A DNA stretch of 52,834 nucleotides from JBDIBB01 sp039812685 (GTDB taxonomy: Bacteria > Acidobacteriota > Vicinamibacteria > Vicinamibacterales > JAFNAJ01). Each line of letters begins with the position of its first letter. Position 1 is the first letter of the stretch. Shown here piece after piece: positions 8,363 through 17,073 of the stretch. The stretch covers positions 1 through 52,834 of the forward strand of contig JBDIBB010000009.1 in assembly GCA_039812685.1 (NCBI GenBank). The letters run 5' to 3'. A program made the translations under genes and the position numbers. Under the pieces are notes generated by a model that saw nothing but the letters and a program-made list of their open reading frames with translations, had not been told where the DNA came from and made no database searches.

Positions 8363-9633
8363 CGGGCCGTGTCCTCGGTCCAGTCGGCGTGCGACCGGCC
8401 GTTGAGGTCCCAGACCACCTGGCCGCCCTTGATCGTCAGCTCGCACTCGAGCTTCTGCGTGCCGGGCATCTTCCAGCCGCTGCTGTCGACGAATCCGTAT
8501 TCGCCCTTGCGCAGCGCGAGCACCGCCACGTCGGCCTCGGCGCCCACGCCGAGGTGTCCGAGATCGGTCCGCTTGATGACGGCGGCCGCGCGGGCCGTGT
8601 TGGCCTTCACCACGTCCTGCAGCGACATCCCGAGGTTCAGGAACTTCGACATCACGTTGAGGATGTCCTTCATCCCGGAGTTCATGCTGCCGATGTGGAG
8701 GTCGGTGCTGATGACGTCGGGCCAGAAGCCCTGCCGCGTCGCCGGGATCGCCTGCCGGAACAGGAAGCTGCCGCCGCCGTGGCCGACGTCGAAGACGACG
8801 CCCCGCTTCTGCGCGGCGATGACGTAGGGCTCCACCTGGCCCTGCGCGTTCACCACGGGCGTGCGGCCGCGGACGTGCGCGTACATGTGCGTGAAGATGT
8901 CGCCGGGACGCAGGTGGGTGTTGAGCAGCGCGTCGAGCGACTGCGGCGGTTCGTTGCCACCGAAGTCGATCATCACGGGGATGTCGGCCTGGCGGCCCGC
9001 CTCGACGGCGCGCGTGACCGGATCCCATTGTGGTCCCTCGTAGTGCGCCACCTTGACGCCCACGACCTGGTCGCGGAACTGGCGGGCCCGCTGCGCGGTG
9101 AGCTTGGCGTCCATGTCGCCGAGGTCCTGTTCCCAGGGGCCGCCGCGCATGCCGTGGCCCGCGATGTTCAGGAAGGCGAGCACGCGCGTGCGCGACCGGT
9201 CGATCACCTGGGTCTTGAACAGCGGGAAGTTGCGCCAGCCGGCGCCGCCGGCATCCACCAGCGTCGTCTGGCCCGCGCGGAACGAGTGGCCGTCGGGCGG
9301 CACCGAGCTGGGGCCATTGCTGTACTGCGTGTTGTCGGTGCCCCAGAACACGTGGGCGTGGATGTCGATGAGGCCGGGCGTCACGTAGAGTCCGCGCACG
9401 TCCACGACGCGCGCATCGGCCGGGGCGGTGAGGTTGGCGCCCACCGCCGAGATCTTCCCGTCGGCGATGGCGACGTCCATGATGCCGTTGACGCCGTTGC
9501 GGGCGTCGATGACGTGGCCGCCCTTGAGCAGGATGGCCGGGCGGCGCGGGGCCTGCGCGGTCATGACATGGCTGGCGAGCGCGACGACCATCGCGGCGCC
9601 CGAGAGGCGGAGCAGTGTCGATCCGGTGTTCAC
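8359..9633 (-). CDS. Exported amidohydrolase/deacetylase-family metallohydrolase (copy 2)
   Basis: 424 residues from a GTG at 9633, preceded by GAGGAGGG. The signal peptide ends near MTAQA. It has the same metal-site layout as copy 1: HAH at 92-94, then GVKVAHY, IFTHMYAH, DVGHGGG and ISTDLH. All expected ligands appear intact, so both tandem copies should be active. The loop after the first strand differs (WGTDNTQYSNGPSSVPPDG here against YLGTAPDSYLSDGDVGAHAD in copy 1), a plausible specificity difference. The gene lies 208 bp after the Oar-like receptor gene in the same direction and overlaps copy 1 by ATGA. Inference: periplasmic hydrolysis of the ligand imported by the receptor. Confidence 0.88.
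   Translation of the reverse strand: MNTGSTLLRLSGAAMVVALASHVMTAQAPRRPAILLKGGHVIDARNGVNGIMDVAIADGKISAVGANLTAPADARVVDVRGLYVTPGLIDIHAHVFWGTDNTQYSNGPSSVPPDGHSFRAGQTTLVDAGGAGWRNFPLFKTQVIDRSRTRVLAFLNIAGHGMRGGPWEQDLGDMDAKLTAQRARQFRDQVVGVKVAHYEGPQWDPVTRAVEAGRQADIPVMIDFGGNEPPQSLDALLNTHLRPGDIFTHMYAHVRGRTPVVNAQGQVEPYVIAAQKRGVVFDVGHGGGSFLFRQAIPATRQGFWPDVISTDLHIGSMNSGMKDILNVMSKFLNLGMSLQDVVKANTARAAAVIKRTDLGHLGVGAEADVAVLALRKGEYGFVDSSGWKMPGTQKLECELTIKGGQVVWDLNGRSHADWTEDTAR
8695..8795. repeat. Near-identical patch shared by tandem amidohydrolase genes (unit 2)
   Basis: Partner of 7436-7536; 2 mismatches in 101 bp by eye. It covers the codons around the DVGHGGG and ISTDLH metal-site motifs. Confidence 0.7.
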
Positions 9634-9841
9634 GAAGACCCTCCTCGAGAAGTGGTGCCGGCGCGTGCGTGTCCGGTCCCGGCCGGGCGGGTCGCGTCGA
9701 CCCGGGTGGCGCCGCGCGGGCCAGGCCCGGCGTCGCGGGCGGGCGCCGCGAGGGAACCAGCCGGCGCATCCGGAGAGGCGGCGCCGCCGACCTGCCTGCG
9801 CAGGCTGGCGGCGCTCGCGAGGGACGTGCCCGGTTCGGGCG

Positions 9842-12800
9842 CTAGAAGGTGAACTTCAGGCCCAGTTCGGCCTGACGCATGTCCTGCGCGGAGGTGACGC
9901 GGCCGAAGCTCGCGTTGCCCACCTGCGCGTTCGGGTTGTTCCAGTTCACCTCGTTGAACAGGTTGAACACCTGCGCCATGAAGATCGCCCGGTACTTGCC
10001 GGCGAAGGTGAACGCCTTCATCAGCGACAGGTCGGTGCGGCTGTAGCCCAGCCCGCGCAGCGCGTTGCGGCCCAGGTTGCCATAGGTGTATTGCGCCGGC
10101 ATCGCGAAGGCCGACGAATCGATGCAGTTGACGAGTCCAGGCCCGTTCGGGTTGGTCTGACAGCTCAGCGACGGGAGGCTCCCCACGAGATCGGGCCGCT
10201 GGTTCGGGCTGGTGGTGTTCGCCCGGTCACCGAGGATCGTGACGTTGATCGGCGTGCCGCTCTGGAACGTCGCGACGCCGCTCACCTGCCAGCCGCCGAG
10301 CACCTCGCGCAGGAACCCGTTGCCCGACTCCTTGAAGAACGGCAGCTCGTAGATGCCGCTCACCACGAACCGGTGCGGGATGTCCCAGGCGGCCGGCCCG
10401 TAGTCGCTCCAGATGTCGAAGTTGTTCACCGTGCGGCCGCCGCCGTTGGAGTGCTCGGTCATGTCCCTGGTCCGCGACCACGTGTAGTGCGCGTTCAGCC
10501 CGAGGCCCTTGGACATGCGCCGGCGCACCACGACGGCCAGCGAATCGTAATTGGCGACCACGTCGTTCTGGATGATGCGGATCTCACGGAACAGCGGGTT
10601 CGGCCGCCGCGGATCCACCGCACCCGCCCCGGGCTGCGGCGTGTTGGGGTAGTAGCTGCGATCCAGGTCCTTGGTGCGCGACGCCAGGTACTGCAGCTCG
10701 ATCACCGTCGAGGACCACAGCTCGTGCTGGAGGTCGAAGCTCCACTGGTTCTTCCAGGCGTTCGGCAGGTGGCGGTTCGGCGAGATCATGTTCGGCGGAC
10801 CGGCGGGTCCGGCCGTGCCCGACGGGCTCTGGAACGAGAGCGTCGCGTTGTTCGGATCGTTGCTGTAGGTGGTCTGCGCGGCCAGCGGCGGGTTGTTGGT
10901 GAGGAACGTGAACGTGTTCATCTGGTTGGGGTTGTAGTAGATCCCCCAGCCCGCGCGCAGGATCGTCGTGTCCGTCAGGCGGTAGGTGGCGCCCATCCGC
11001 GGCGCGAAGTCCTTGTTGTTGGGATCGTGGAACTTGAAGCCGGGCGACGGGAGCGTTGCCGGGATGATGTGCGTGAAGGTGGCGTCGAGCTCCGTCGCCA
11101 GGCCCGTGTAGGTCTGGACCGGCGTGTTCAGCTCGTAGCGCAGGCCGAGGCTCAGCGTCATCTTCGGCGTCACCTGCCAGACGTCGTTGATGAAGAACCC
11201 GTTGCGCCAGCCGCCGACGTGGCCCTGGAGCTGGTCGGCCGGCGTGACCACCGACCGCGGCACGCCCAGCAGGAAGTCGGCCATCGCGTAGCCGCTCATG
11301 TCGCCGTTGAAGGTGAAGGCGCCGCGCGCCGAGTTCTGGGCGCGGCGGCCCGTCTGCAGCTTCCGCATGTCGAGGCCGGCCCGGATGTTGTGCGTCCCGC
11401 GCGTGTAGGAGATCACGTCCGACAACTGGAAGGTCTTGTCGAACTGGAACCAGTTCGTGCCGCTGCCGCCCAGCGTGGTGAACGCGCTGACGTTGATGTC
11501 GGGGATGCCGGGGTTGCTGTACTTGACGTCGCCGTCGAAGCCGGGGATGCCGAGCGCGGCGCCGGCGCCCTCGATGCCGTTCTTGTAGAACCAGTTGACC
11601 GTGTCGAAGTCGATCTGGTGGTAACCGATGCGGAAGTCGTTGTGCAGGTTCGCCTTCAGCGTGTGCGTGTAGGAGGCCAGCCAGTTCTTGTTCACGCGCG
11701 GCTGGTAGGCGTTCGAGATGTCGATCACCGCCGGCGAGTAGGTCTCGTCGCTCTTCATCCAGTTGTAGCGGAACGACAGCCGGATGCGGTTGCCGAGGTT
11801 CTGGTCGACGCGCGCGATGACCTGGTCGTGGTAGTCGTTGTCCTGCGCGGGGCCCTGGTAGTTGTTGACGGTGCCCGACAGGTTCGGCAGCGGGTAGTAC
11901 TTCAGCAGGGCGAGCGCCGTCGGGTTGAGCATCGACGTCGGGATCTGGTTGCCCGCGAACGGCTCACGCGTGAACGGGTTCCGGATCTGCGCCGAGACCT
12001 CGGAGAAGTCGCCGCGGCGCATCCGCTCGGTGGGCACCGAGATGAACGGGGTGGTCCGCAGCTCCTGGTCGATCCCCTCGTAGGCGCCCATGAAGAAGGT
12101 GCGGTTGCGGCCGTCGTAGAGGCGGGGGATCAGGACGGGCCCGTCCAGCACCACGCCGTACTGATCCTTGCGCAGCGGGTTCTTCGGGACCGCCCGGTTC
12201 TCGAAGTAGCCCCGCTCGTTGAGGCCGTCGGTCTGGTAGTACTCGTAGGCGGACCCGTGGAACTGGTTCGTGCCGCTCTTGGTCACCACGTTGACGTGGA
12301 CCCCGAGGTAGGAGCCGTACTCGGCCGACGTGCTGCCGGTCTGGACCTGCACCTCCTCGACGGCGTCCTGGATGGGGCGCATGCTGGTCATCGCCAGCAG
12401 GTTCGAGCTGGAGCTGATGCCGTCCAGCGTCATGTTGTTCTGGATGTTGCGCTGCCCGGCGCCGCGGAAGCTGAAGCCGATGTCGCTCGTGTTGCCCGCC
12501 TGCACGCCGGGCGTCGTCGCCGCCAGCGCCCAGACGTTGCGGCCGGCCACGGGCAGCTCGGATACCGCGCGCGACTCGATCGTCTGTGAGAGCGAGGCCC
12601 GATCGGTGGCCAGCACGGCGGCTGCCGCCTCGACCGTGACGGTCTCGGTCAGCGCGCCCACCTCGAGCACCGCATCGCGGCGCACCACCTGGTTGCCGGC
12701 GACGTCGACGCCCGACACCTGGAAGGTCTTGAACCCCTCGAGCGCAATCGAGATCGTGTATCGTCCCGTGCGGAGGTTGGGGATGTTGTAGATCCCCTCG

Positions 12801-12985
12801 GCGTTGGTCACCGTCTCGTAGGTGTCCTGGGTGCCTGTGTTGACGGCCGTCACCGTGACGCCCGGCAGCACGCCGCCGCTGGCGTCGCGCACGGTGCCGA
12901 CCAGGCCGGTCTGTGACGCGAGCTGTGCCGCCGCGGTAGCTGCCAGCAAGAGGCAGAGCGCCGCGGCCAAGAAAAACCGTTGCAT
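9842..12985 (-). CDS. Oar-like TonB-dependent outer-membrane receptor (copy 1)
   Basis: 1,047 residues. The ATG at 12985 follows a G6 Shine-Dalgarno. The signal peptide is 1-20. A carboxypeptidase-regulatory-like domain follows at about 25-110 (LVGTVRDASGGVLPGVTVTA), then a plug domain at about 115-240 (ELPVAGRNVWALAATTPGVQ) and a long barrel ending in the aromatic outer-membrane signature ELGLKFTF. This architecture is expanded in Acidobacteriota and Bacteroidota and imports oligomeric ligands with ExbBD-TonB energy. It is first in the leftward arm of a divergent regulon, followed by two exported amidohydrolases, so its ligand is probably their substrate. Transcription is predicted from 13125-13152, giving a ~130-nt leader. 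The ligand is not deducible. Confidence 0.93.
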   Translation of the reverse strand: MQRFFLAAALCLLLAATAAAQLASQTGLVGTVRDASGGVLPGVTVTAVNTGTQDTYETVTNAEGIYNIPNLRTGRYTISIALEGFKTFQVSGVDVAGNQVVRRDAVLEVGALTETVTVEAAAAVLATDRASLSQTIESRAVSELPVAGRNVWALAATTPGVQAGNTSDIGFSFRGAGQRNIQNNMTLDGISSSSNLLAMTSMRPIQDAVEEVQVQTGSTSAEYGSYLGVHVNVVTKSGTNQFHGSAYEYYQTDGLNERGYFENRAVPKNPLRKDQYGVVLDGPVLIPRLYDGRNRTFFMGAYEGIDQELRTTPFISVPTERMRRGDFSEVSAQIRNPFTREPFAGNQIPTSMLNPTALALLKYYPLPNLSGTVNNYQGPAQDNDYHDQVIARVDQNLGNRIRLSFRYNWMKSDETYSPAVIDISNAYQPRVNKNWLASYTHTLKANLHNDFRIGYHQIDFDTVNWFYKNGIEGAGAALGIPGFDGDVKYSNPGIPDINVSAFTTLGGSGTNWFQFDKTFQLSDVISYTRGTHNIRAGLDMRKLQTGRRAQNSARGAFTFNGDMSGYAMADFLLGVPRSVVTPADQLQGHVGGWRNGFFINDVWQVTPKMTLSLGLRYELNTPVQTYTGLATELDATFTHIIPATLPSPGFKFHDPNNKDFAPRMGATYRLTDTTILRAGWGIYYNPNQMNTFTFLTNNPPLAAQTTYSNDPNNATLSFQSPSGTAGPAGPPNMISPNRHLPNAWKNQWSFDLQHELWSSTVIELQYLASRTKDLDRSYYPNTPQPGAGAVDPRRPNPLFREIRIIQNDVVANYDSLAVVVRRRMSKGLGLNAHYTWSRTRDMTEHSNGGGRTVNNFDIWSDYGPAAWDIPHRFVVSGIYELPFFKESGNGFLREVLGGWQVSGVATFQSGTPINVTILGDRANTTSPNQRPDLVGSLPSLSCQTNPNGPGLVNCIDSSAFAMPAQYTYGNLGRNALRGLGYSRTDLSLMKAFTFAGKYRAIFMAQVFNLFNEVNWNNPNAQVGNASFGRVTSAQDMRQAELGLKFTF

Positions 12986-13124
12986 GATTGTCCCCCCGGT
13001 GAGGCGCCGACGTATCGAGGGCGCTGCCCCGCGCCGGTTCCGGGAGCGTCAGCGGGCCATCGGCTGGCCAGCGAACCGCTACACGTTCCCGGAGGGCAGC
13101 ACGACTGTCGGATCCGCCAGGGCG

Positions 13125-13152
13125 ATTATGCGTGAGCTGCCAAAGTTGTCAA
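13125..13152 (-). promoter_or_regulatory. Promoter of the leftward receptor-amidohydrolase operon
   Basis: On the minus strand, TTGACA (13152-13147), a 16-bp spacer, then CATAAT (13130-13125). The -35 lies inside the left arm of the operator. The divergent plus-strand promoter has the same -35, spacer length and -10, and both -10 boxes are followed by CG. Confidence 0.85.
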
Positions 13153-13189
13153 GACACTTGCTGCCCGAGCTTCACGAGTGTCTTGACAA
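13146..13189. promoter_or_regulatory. Paired operator between divergent promoters
   Basis: TTGTCAAGACACT (13146-13158) and AGTGTCTTGACAA (13177-13189) form a perfect 13-bp inverted repeat with an 18-bp spacer. Each arm contains its own short palindrome, TGTC-NN-GACA (13147-13156 and 13179-13188). The two centres are 32 bp apart, about three helical turns, so two dimers would sit on the same DNA face and cover both -35 boxes. A repressor of the GntR/FadR sort would fit, but this is inference. No regulator gene lies next to it. Confidence 0.85.
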
Positions 13190-13210
13190 TCGCGGTCTCC
13201 GGCCCATAAT
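13183..13210 (+). promoter_or_regulatory. Promoter of the rightward NTF2-MFS-SelA-ApbE-lactonase-amidohydrolase operon
   Basis: TTGACA (13183-13188), 16-bp spacer, CATAAT (13205-13210). The predicted start near 13217 leaves a ~70-nt leader before the ATG at 13288. The -35 is inside the right operator arm. Confidence 0.85.
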
Positions 13211-13287
13211 CGGGGCACCCTCGCGCCGGGCGGGCTGGCGCTGGTCCATGGCTCATAAGATGTCGCGTTCCCAATCGTGAGGTTCGC

Positions 13288-13749
13288 ATGAAGCGTCTCT
13301 CCGCCGTGCTGCTCGTGTGCCTGTTCGCGTCGGTCGCATCAGCCCTGGGAGGACAGGCCACTACGGCCACCGGCCCGGGAGACGCCATCCGCCACCGGGA
13401 GCAGCAGCGCGTCGCGGCGCTGACGGCCCACGACTACGACACGCTGGCCGCGATGACCTCGCCCACGCTCAGCTATTCCCATTCGGCCGGCGCCCTCGAC
13501 ACGAAAGACAGCTGGCTCGCCAGCCTCCGCAGCGGCCAGGTGGCCTTCCGCCGGCTCGCCCACCGCGATCCGGCCGTCCGCTTCCTCAGCCCGGACGTCG
13601 CCATGCTGAACTCGCTCGCCGACGTCGAGGTGAGCGTCGGCGGCGCCTTGCAGAAGATGGTCCTGCGGACCACCATCGTCTACGTCCGGAAGGGTGGCGA
13701 GTGGCTCTTCGAGGCATGGCACTCCTCGCGCCTGCCCGATCAGCCGTAG
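13288..13749 (+). CDS. Exported NTF2-like (DUF4440/SnoaL-type) protein
   Basis: 153 residues with a signal peptide (1-22). The mature part shows a single NTF2-like cone fold: IRHREQQRVAALTAHDYDTL (helix opening), a middle AMTSPTLSYSHSAGALDTKD, then strands KMVLRTTIVYVRKGGEWLFE and a terminal AWHSSRLP. Such proteins are small isomerases, dehydratases or ligand-binding pockets. The exact role here is unknown. It is the first gene of the rightward arm of the divergent regulon, 78 bp before the MFS gene. Export suggests it binds or isomerises an intermediate in the periplasm (inference). Confidence 0.8.
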   Translation: MKRLSAVLLVCLFASVASALGGQATTATGPGDAIRHREQQRVAALTAHDYDTLAAMTSPTLSYSHSAGALDTKDSWLASLRSGQVAFRRLAHRDPAVRFLSPDVAMLNSLADVEVSVGGALQKMVLRTTIVYVRKGGEWLFEAWHSSRLPDQP

Positions 13750-13827
13750 CGGCCCGACGCCCCCGGCCCCGGTGCGGGCACTGCCGCCCGTCAACAACCC
13801 CCGACCCTTCGCACCCGGCGAGCATCC

Positions 13828-15099
13828 ATGGCCTACAGGTATCGCGTCCTCAGCTTCCTGTTCCTGCTCTCGATGATCACCTACCTCGACCGCGTGTGCA
13901 TCGCGGTCGCGGGGCCCGAGATGCAGCGCGACCTCGGGTTGTCCCCATCGCAATGGGGATGGGTGCTCGGGGTCTTCGCGCTCTCATACGCCATCTTCGA
14001 GGTGCCCTCCGGCGCCCTGGGCGACCGTATCGGTCCCCGGCGAGTGCTCACGCGCATCGTCGTCTGGTGGTCGGCCTTCACTTCCGCGACAGGCCTCGCA
14101 AACAGCTACGTCGTGCTGCTGGTGACGCGCTTCCTCTTCGGGGCCGGTGAGGCCGGGGCGTACCCGAACAGCTCGGCCAGCATCTCGCGCTGGTTTCCCG
14201 CCGCCGAGCGCGGACGCGCGCAGGGCGCCGTGTGGACGGCCAGCCGCCTCGGCGGGGCCCTCACCCCGCTGCTGGTCGTGCCGATCATGGCGGCCTACGG
14301 CTGGCGCATGACCTTCTACGTGTTCGGCGTGGCCGGCCTGGTGTGGGCGGTGGCCTGGTACTGGTGGTATCGCGACACGCCGGTGGAGAAGCCTGGCGTC
14401 AGCGCCGAGGAAATCGCCCTGATCGGGGCGGGCGCCCGACCCGTCAGGCACGAGTCGCTTCCCTGGGGCAAGGCGCTGCGCAACGGCAACCTGTGGAAGA
14501 TCATGATCATGTACCACGCCTACTGCTGGGGTGCCTACTTCTACTTCTCCTGGATGCCGAGCTATCTGCGCCTGGGCCGGGGCTTCACCGCCGACGAGAT
14601 GAAGATCTACGCCATGCTGCCGTTCATCGCGGGCGCCCTGGGCAACCTCGCCGGCGGCACCCTGAGCGACATCCTGACCCGCCGGTTCGGCCTGAAGGCC
14701 GGCCGCCGGTCGGTAGCCGCAACCGGCCTGGCTGTTGCCGCCGTCTGCCTGTTCGGCACGGCCGTCGTCGAGAGTCGTGGCCTGGCGGTCGTGCTGCTCA
14801 CGGTCGGGCTCTTCGCGATGGACTGCATGCTGCCGGTCTCCTGGGCGGTGTGCCTGGATGTCGGCGGGAGGCATGCCGGCGCCATCAGCGGGGCGATGAA
14901 CATGGCGGGCCAGTTCGGATCCTTCGTGTCCTCGGTGGCTTTCGGTGCGCTGGTCGACGCCTTCTCGGGCCGCTACGACGTGCCGCTGATCGTTTTCGCT
15001 GCCATGCTCGTCGTCGCGGCCGCGATCTTCGCCAGCATCGATCCGACCGACCACCTCTTCGGTGACGAACGCGGCGCGGCGCAGCCCGCGGCGGTCTGA
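13828..15099 (+). CDS. MFS transporter, anion:cation symporter (hexuronate/aldonate-type)
   Basis: 423 residues with about 12 hydrophobic segments. The opening helix LFLLSMITYLDRVCIAVA and the loop LGDRIGPRRVLTR match the MFS signature between helices 2 and 3. GEAGAYPNSSASISRWFP is the signature region of the ACS family (ExuT, GudP, GarP, DgoT type), which imports sugar acids with protons. The plus-strand ATG at 13828 has only a weak SD. It sits between an exported NTF2-like protein and a Tat-exported SelA-like enzyme. Inference: it imports the product of periplasmic processing, for example a 2-keto-3-deoxy acid. KDG kinase and KDPG aldolase genes lie at 26854-28649. A role with another organic anion remains possible. 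Confidence 0.88.
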   Translation: MAYRYRVLSFLFLLSMITYLDRVCIAVAGPEMQRDLGLSPSQWGWVLGVFALSYAIFEVPSGALGDRIGPRRVLTRIVVWWSAFTSATGLANSYVVLLVTRFLFGAGEAGAYPNSSASISRWFPAAERGRAQGAVWTASRLGGALTPLLVVPIMAAYGWRMTFYVFGVAGLVWAVAWYWWYRDTPVEKPGVSAEEIALIGAGARPVRHESLPWGKALRNGNLWKIMIMYHAYCWGAYFYFSWMPSYLRLGRGFTADEMKIYAMLPFIAGALGNLAGGTLSDILTRRFGLKAGRRSVAATGLAVAAVCLFGTAVVESRGLAVVLLTVGLFAMDCMLPVSWAVCLDVGGRHAGAISGAMNMAGQFGSFVSSVAFGALVDAFSGRYDVPLIVFAAMLVVAAAIFASIDPTDHLFGDERGAAQPAAV

Positions 15100-15115
15100 C
15101 GACGGCCGGCCGGGT

Positions 15116-15139
15116 GATCGGGAGATCGGGAAATCGGGC
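15116..15139. repeat. Three 8-bp tandem units (GATCGGGA type)
   Basis: GATCGGGA, GATCGGGA, AATCGGGC in tandem in the 246-bp gap between the MFS and SelA-like genes. No function is evident. The rest of the gap has no recognisable gene. Confidence 0.6.
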
Positions 15140-15345
15140 GGCGATGGACCGGGGGCGATCCGGCCCATCGGGACCACGAAGTCCGTGCCGGGGTGATCGA
15201 CGTCGCCGGTGGCGTGAGGGCGCCGTCGCCCGCACCCTCGTGCGTCCCGCCGCGGCGGAAGCGTGGAAGTCGAATCGTGTCTGAAGGCCGGCCGCCGGTG
15301 GCGGCGCAGGTTCCCGCTGGCGAGTGCCGGCCATGGAGGTGAGCG

Positions 15346-17025
15346 ATGTCGATCCTGGGAGAGCGGGACATGCCGGTGCCCGCCAGCGGATTCACCCGGC
15401 GGGGGCTTCTGCGGCTGGCAGGCGCGCTCGGCGCCGGCGGGCTGCTGCCGTGGGCGCGCACGGCCGAGGCCGCGAAGGTTGCGAAGGTCGCGGCCGCGGC
15501 GCCGGCGGCGGCCACGGGGGTGACCTGGGGCACCGGTCCCTACGAATCGCTCGGCGTCAAGCCGCTCATCAACTGCCGCGGCACGTTGACGGTCATCGGC
15601 GGATCGATCGAGTTGCCGGAGGTGCGGGCGGCGAAGGATCGCGCCAACCAGCAGCACGTCCAGATCGACGAGCTCATGGATGCCATCGGAAGGCGCCTGG
15701 CCGAACTCACCGGCGCCGAATGGGGGATGGTCACCGCCGGGTGCGCGGCCGCGATGTCGCACGCCACCGCCGCCTGCGTCGCCGGCGGCAATCCCGACCT
15801 GCACGTCCGCATCCCCGACCTGAGGGGCTTCGCCAGAGACGAGGTGATCATCCCCGGGCACTCGCGCAACGTCTACGACGCGGCGATTCGCGCCGTCGGC
15901 GTGAAGATCCTCGAGGCGAACACGCCCGACGAGCTGCGCCTGACGATTGGCCCCAGGACGGCGATGATCTACGTGTTCGCCAACGACCGGAACGAGACCG
16001 GACCGATGTCGCTCGAGGCGATCGCCGCGATTGCGCGCCCGCTGGGCGTCCCCATCATGGTCGACGCGGCGGCCGAGGTGCTCACCGTGCCCAGCATCCA
16101 CCTGCAGCGCGGCGCGACGCTGGTGGGCTACAGCGGCGGCAAGATCATCCGCGGACCGCAGAGCGCCGGGCTGCTGCTCGGGCGGAAGGACCTGGTGAAG
16201 GCGGCCTGGATCCACAGCGCGCCGCATCACGGCTACGCGCGCGCCATGAAGGTGGGTCGCGAGGAGATGATCGGCATGCTCATCGCCGTGGAGAGCTGGG
16301 TGAAGCGCGACCACGCCGCCGAGTGGGCCCAGTGGGTGGGCTACTGCGAGCACATCGCCGCCCGCGTCGCGGGCATTCCCGGCGTGACGCCCGTCGTGCA
16401 GCGCGAACCCGGGGAGAGCCGGTCGAACCGCAGCCCGCGTCTCATGGTGCGGTGGGACACCGAGAAGCTCGGCATCACCGGCCAGGACGTGGCCGACCTG
16501 CTCTACGCGGGCGAGCCGCGCATTGCCGCCGGCGGCGGTGGGCCGCGCGGCGCGCGGGGGCTGCCCGGCGACACGGGGCTCTCGATCAACGCGTCGATGA
16601 TGAGCCCCGGCGACGAGAAGATCGTCGCCGACCGCGTGTTCGAGGTGCTGTCGGCCAGGCACACGCTGAAGCCGGTGGAGCCGGTGAAGGCCCCGGCCGC
16701 CGACCTGACCGGGCAGTGGAAGGTGGAGATCGCGTACGCGGCGAGCACCGGCCGGCACACGCTGCACCTGCAGCAGCGCGGCAACGATCTGGTCGGCACG
16801 CACCAGGGCGACTTCGTGGCGCGTGACGTCTCGGGCACCATCAACGGGAGCGCCGTCTCGCTGGCCAGCCGCGTGACCGAGCGCACCGGCGACTCGCTCG
16901 AATACCGGTTCAAGGGAGAGTTCGCGGGAGATGCCCTGTCGGGCACGCTCGACATGGGCGAGTACCGCACCGCCACCTGGACCGCGACGCGGCACACGTA
17001 CGGGGCGCCGCCAGCCGCCGTCTGA
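15346..17025 (+). CDS. Tat-exported SelA-like PLP enzyme with C-terminal beta domain (copy 1)
   Basis: 559 residues. The ATG at 15346 follows GGAGGTGAGCG. A twin-arginine leader (FTRRGLLRLAGA, about 16-27) indicates export of a folded, PLP-loaded protein. The fold-I PLP core spans about 65-430: INCRGTLTVIGGS, a substrate-loop GAEWGMVTAGCAAAM, Asp240 (MVDAAAE, pyridine-nitrogen contact) and Lys266 (YSGGK, Schiff base). It is closest to the SelA/D-glucosaminate-6-phosphate ammonia-lyase group, not to true selenocysteine synthase. Residues ~447-559 form a separate beta-rich domain (DLTGQWKVEI ... LQQRGNDLVGTHQGDF ... LDMGEY) that is absent from textbook members. Predicted reaction: alpha,beta-elimination of ammonia from an amino acid or amino-sugar acid in the periplasm. 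It sits between a transporter and an ApbE gene. Confidence 0.85.
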   Translation: MSILGERDMPVPASGFTRRGLLRLAGALGAGGLLPWARTAEAAKVAKVAAAAPAAATGVTWGTGPYESLGVKPLINCRGTLTVIGGSIELPEVRAAKDRANQQHVQIDELMDAIGRRLAELTGAEWGMVTAGCAAAMSHATAACVAGGNPDLHVRIPDLRGFARDEVIIPGHSRNVYDAAIRAVGVKILEANTPDELRLTIGPRTAMIYVFANDRNETGPMSLEAIAAIARPLGVPIMVDAAAEVLTVPSIHLQRGATLVGYSGGKIIRGPQSAGLLLGRKDLVKAAWIHSAPHHGYARAMKVGREEMIGMLIAVESWVKRDHAAEWAQWVGYCEHIAARVAGIPGVTPVVQREPGESRSNRSPRLMVRWDTEKLGITGQDVADLLYAGEPRIAAGGGGPRGARGLPGDTGLSINASMMSPGDEKIVADRVFEVLSARHTLKPVEPVKAPAADLTGQWKVEIAYAASTGRHTLHLQQRGNDLVGTHQGDFVARDVSGTINGSAVSLASRVTERTGDSLEYRFKGEFAGDALSGTLDMGEYRTATWTATRHTYGAPPAAV

Positions 17026-17073
17026 TCCCGCGTGGCCGGAGACGTCGGGCCGCGCCGTGACCCGGGGGGGGTC

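Noticed and set aside
9428..12589. A >1,000-codon open frame on the plus strand opposite the Oar-like receptor, and similar long frames at 236-2890 (-), 13984-17781 (-), 40013-43567 (+) and 43607-45919 (+)
   Set aside because: They are antisense or frame-shifted shadows caused by high GC. Translations are Arg/Ala/Gly/Pro/His-rich, have no family motifs, and overlap well-supported genes.
13146..13189. Reading the 13-bp inverted repeat as a transcription terminator
   Set aside because: It has an 18-nt spacer, overlaps two good -35 boxes, and lies between divergent, not convergent, gene starts.
15346..17025. Selenocysteine synthase (SelA) proper
   Set aside because: Tat leader, four divergent copies and sugar-acid neighbours do not fit tRNA-Sec chemistry; no selB, selD or tRNA-Sec seen.
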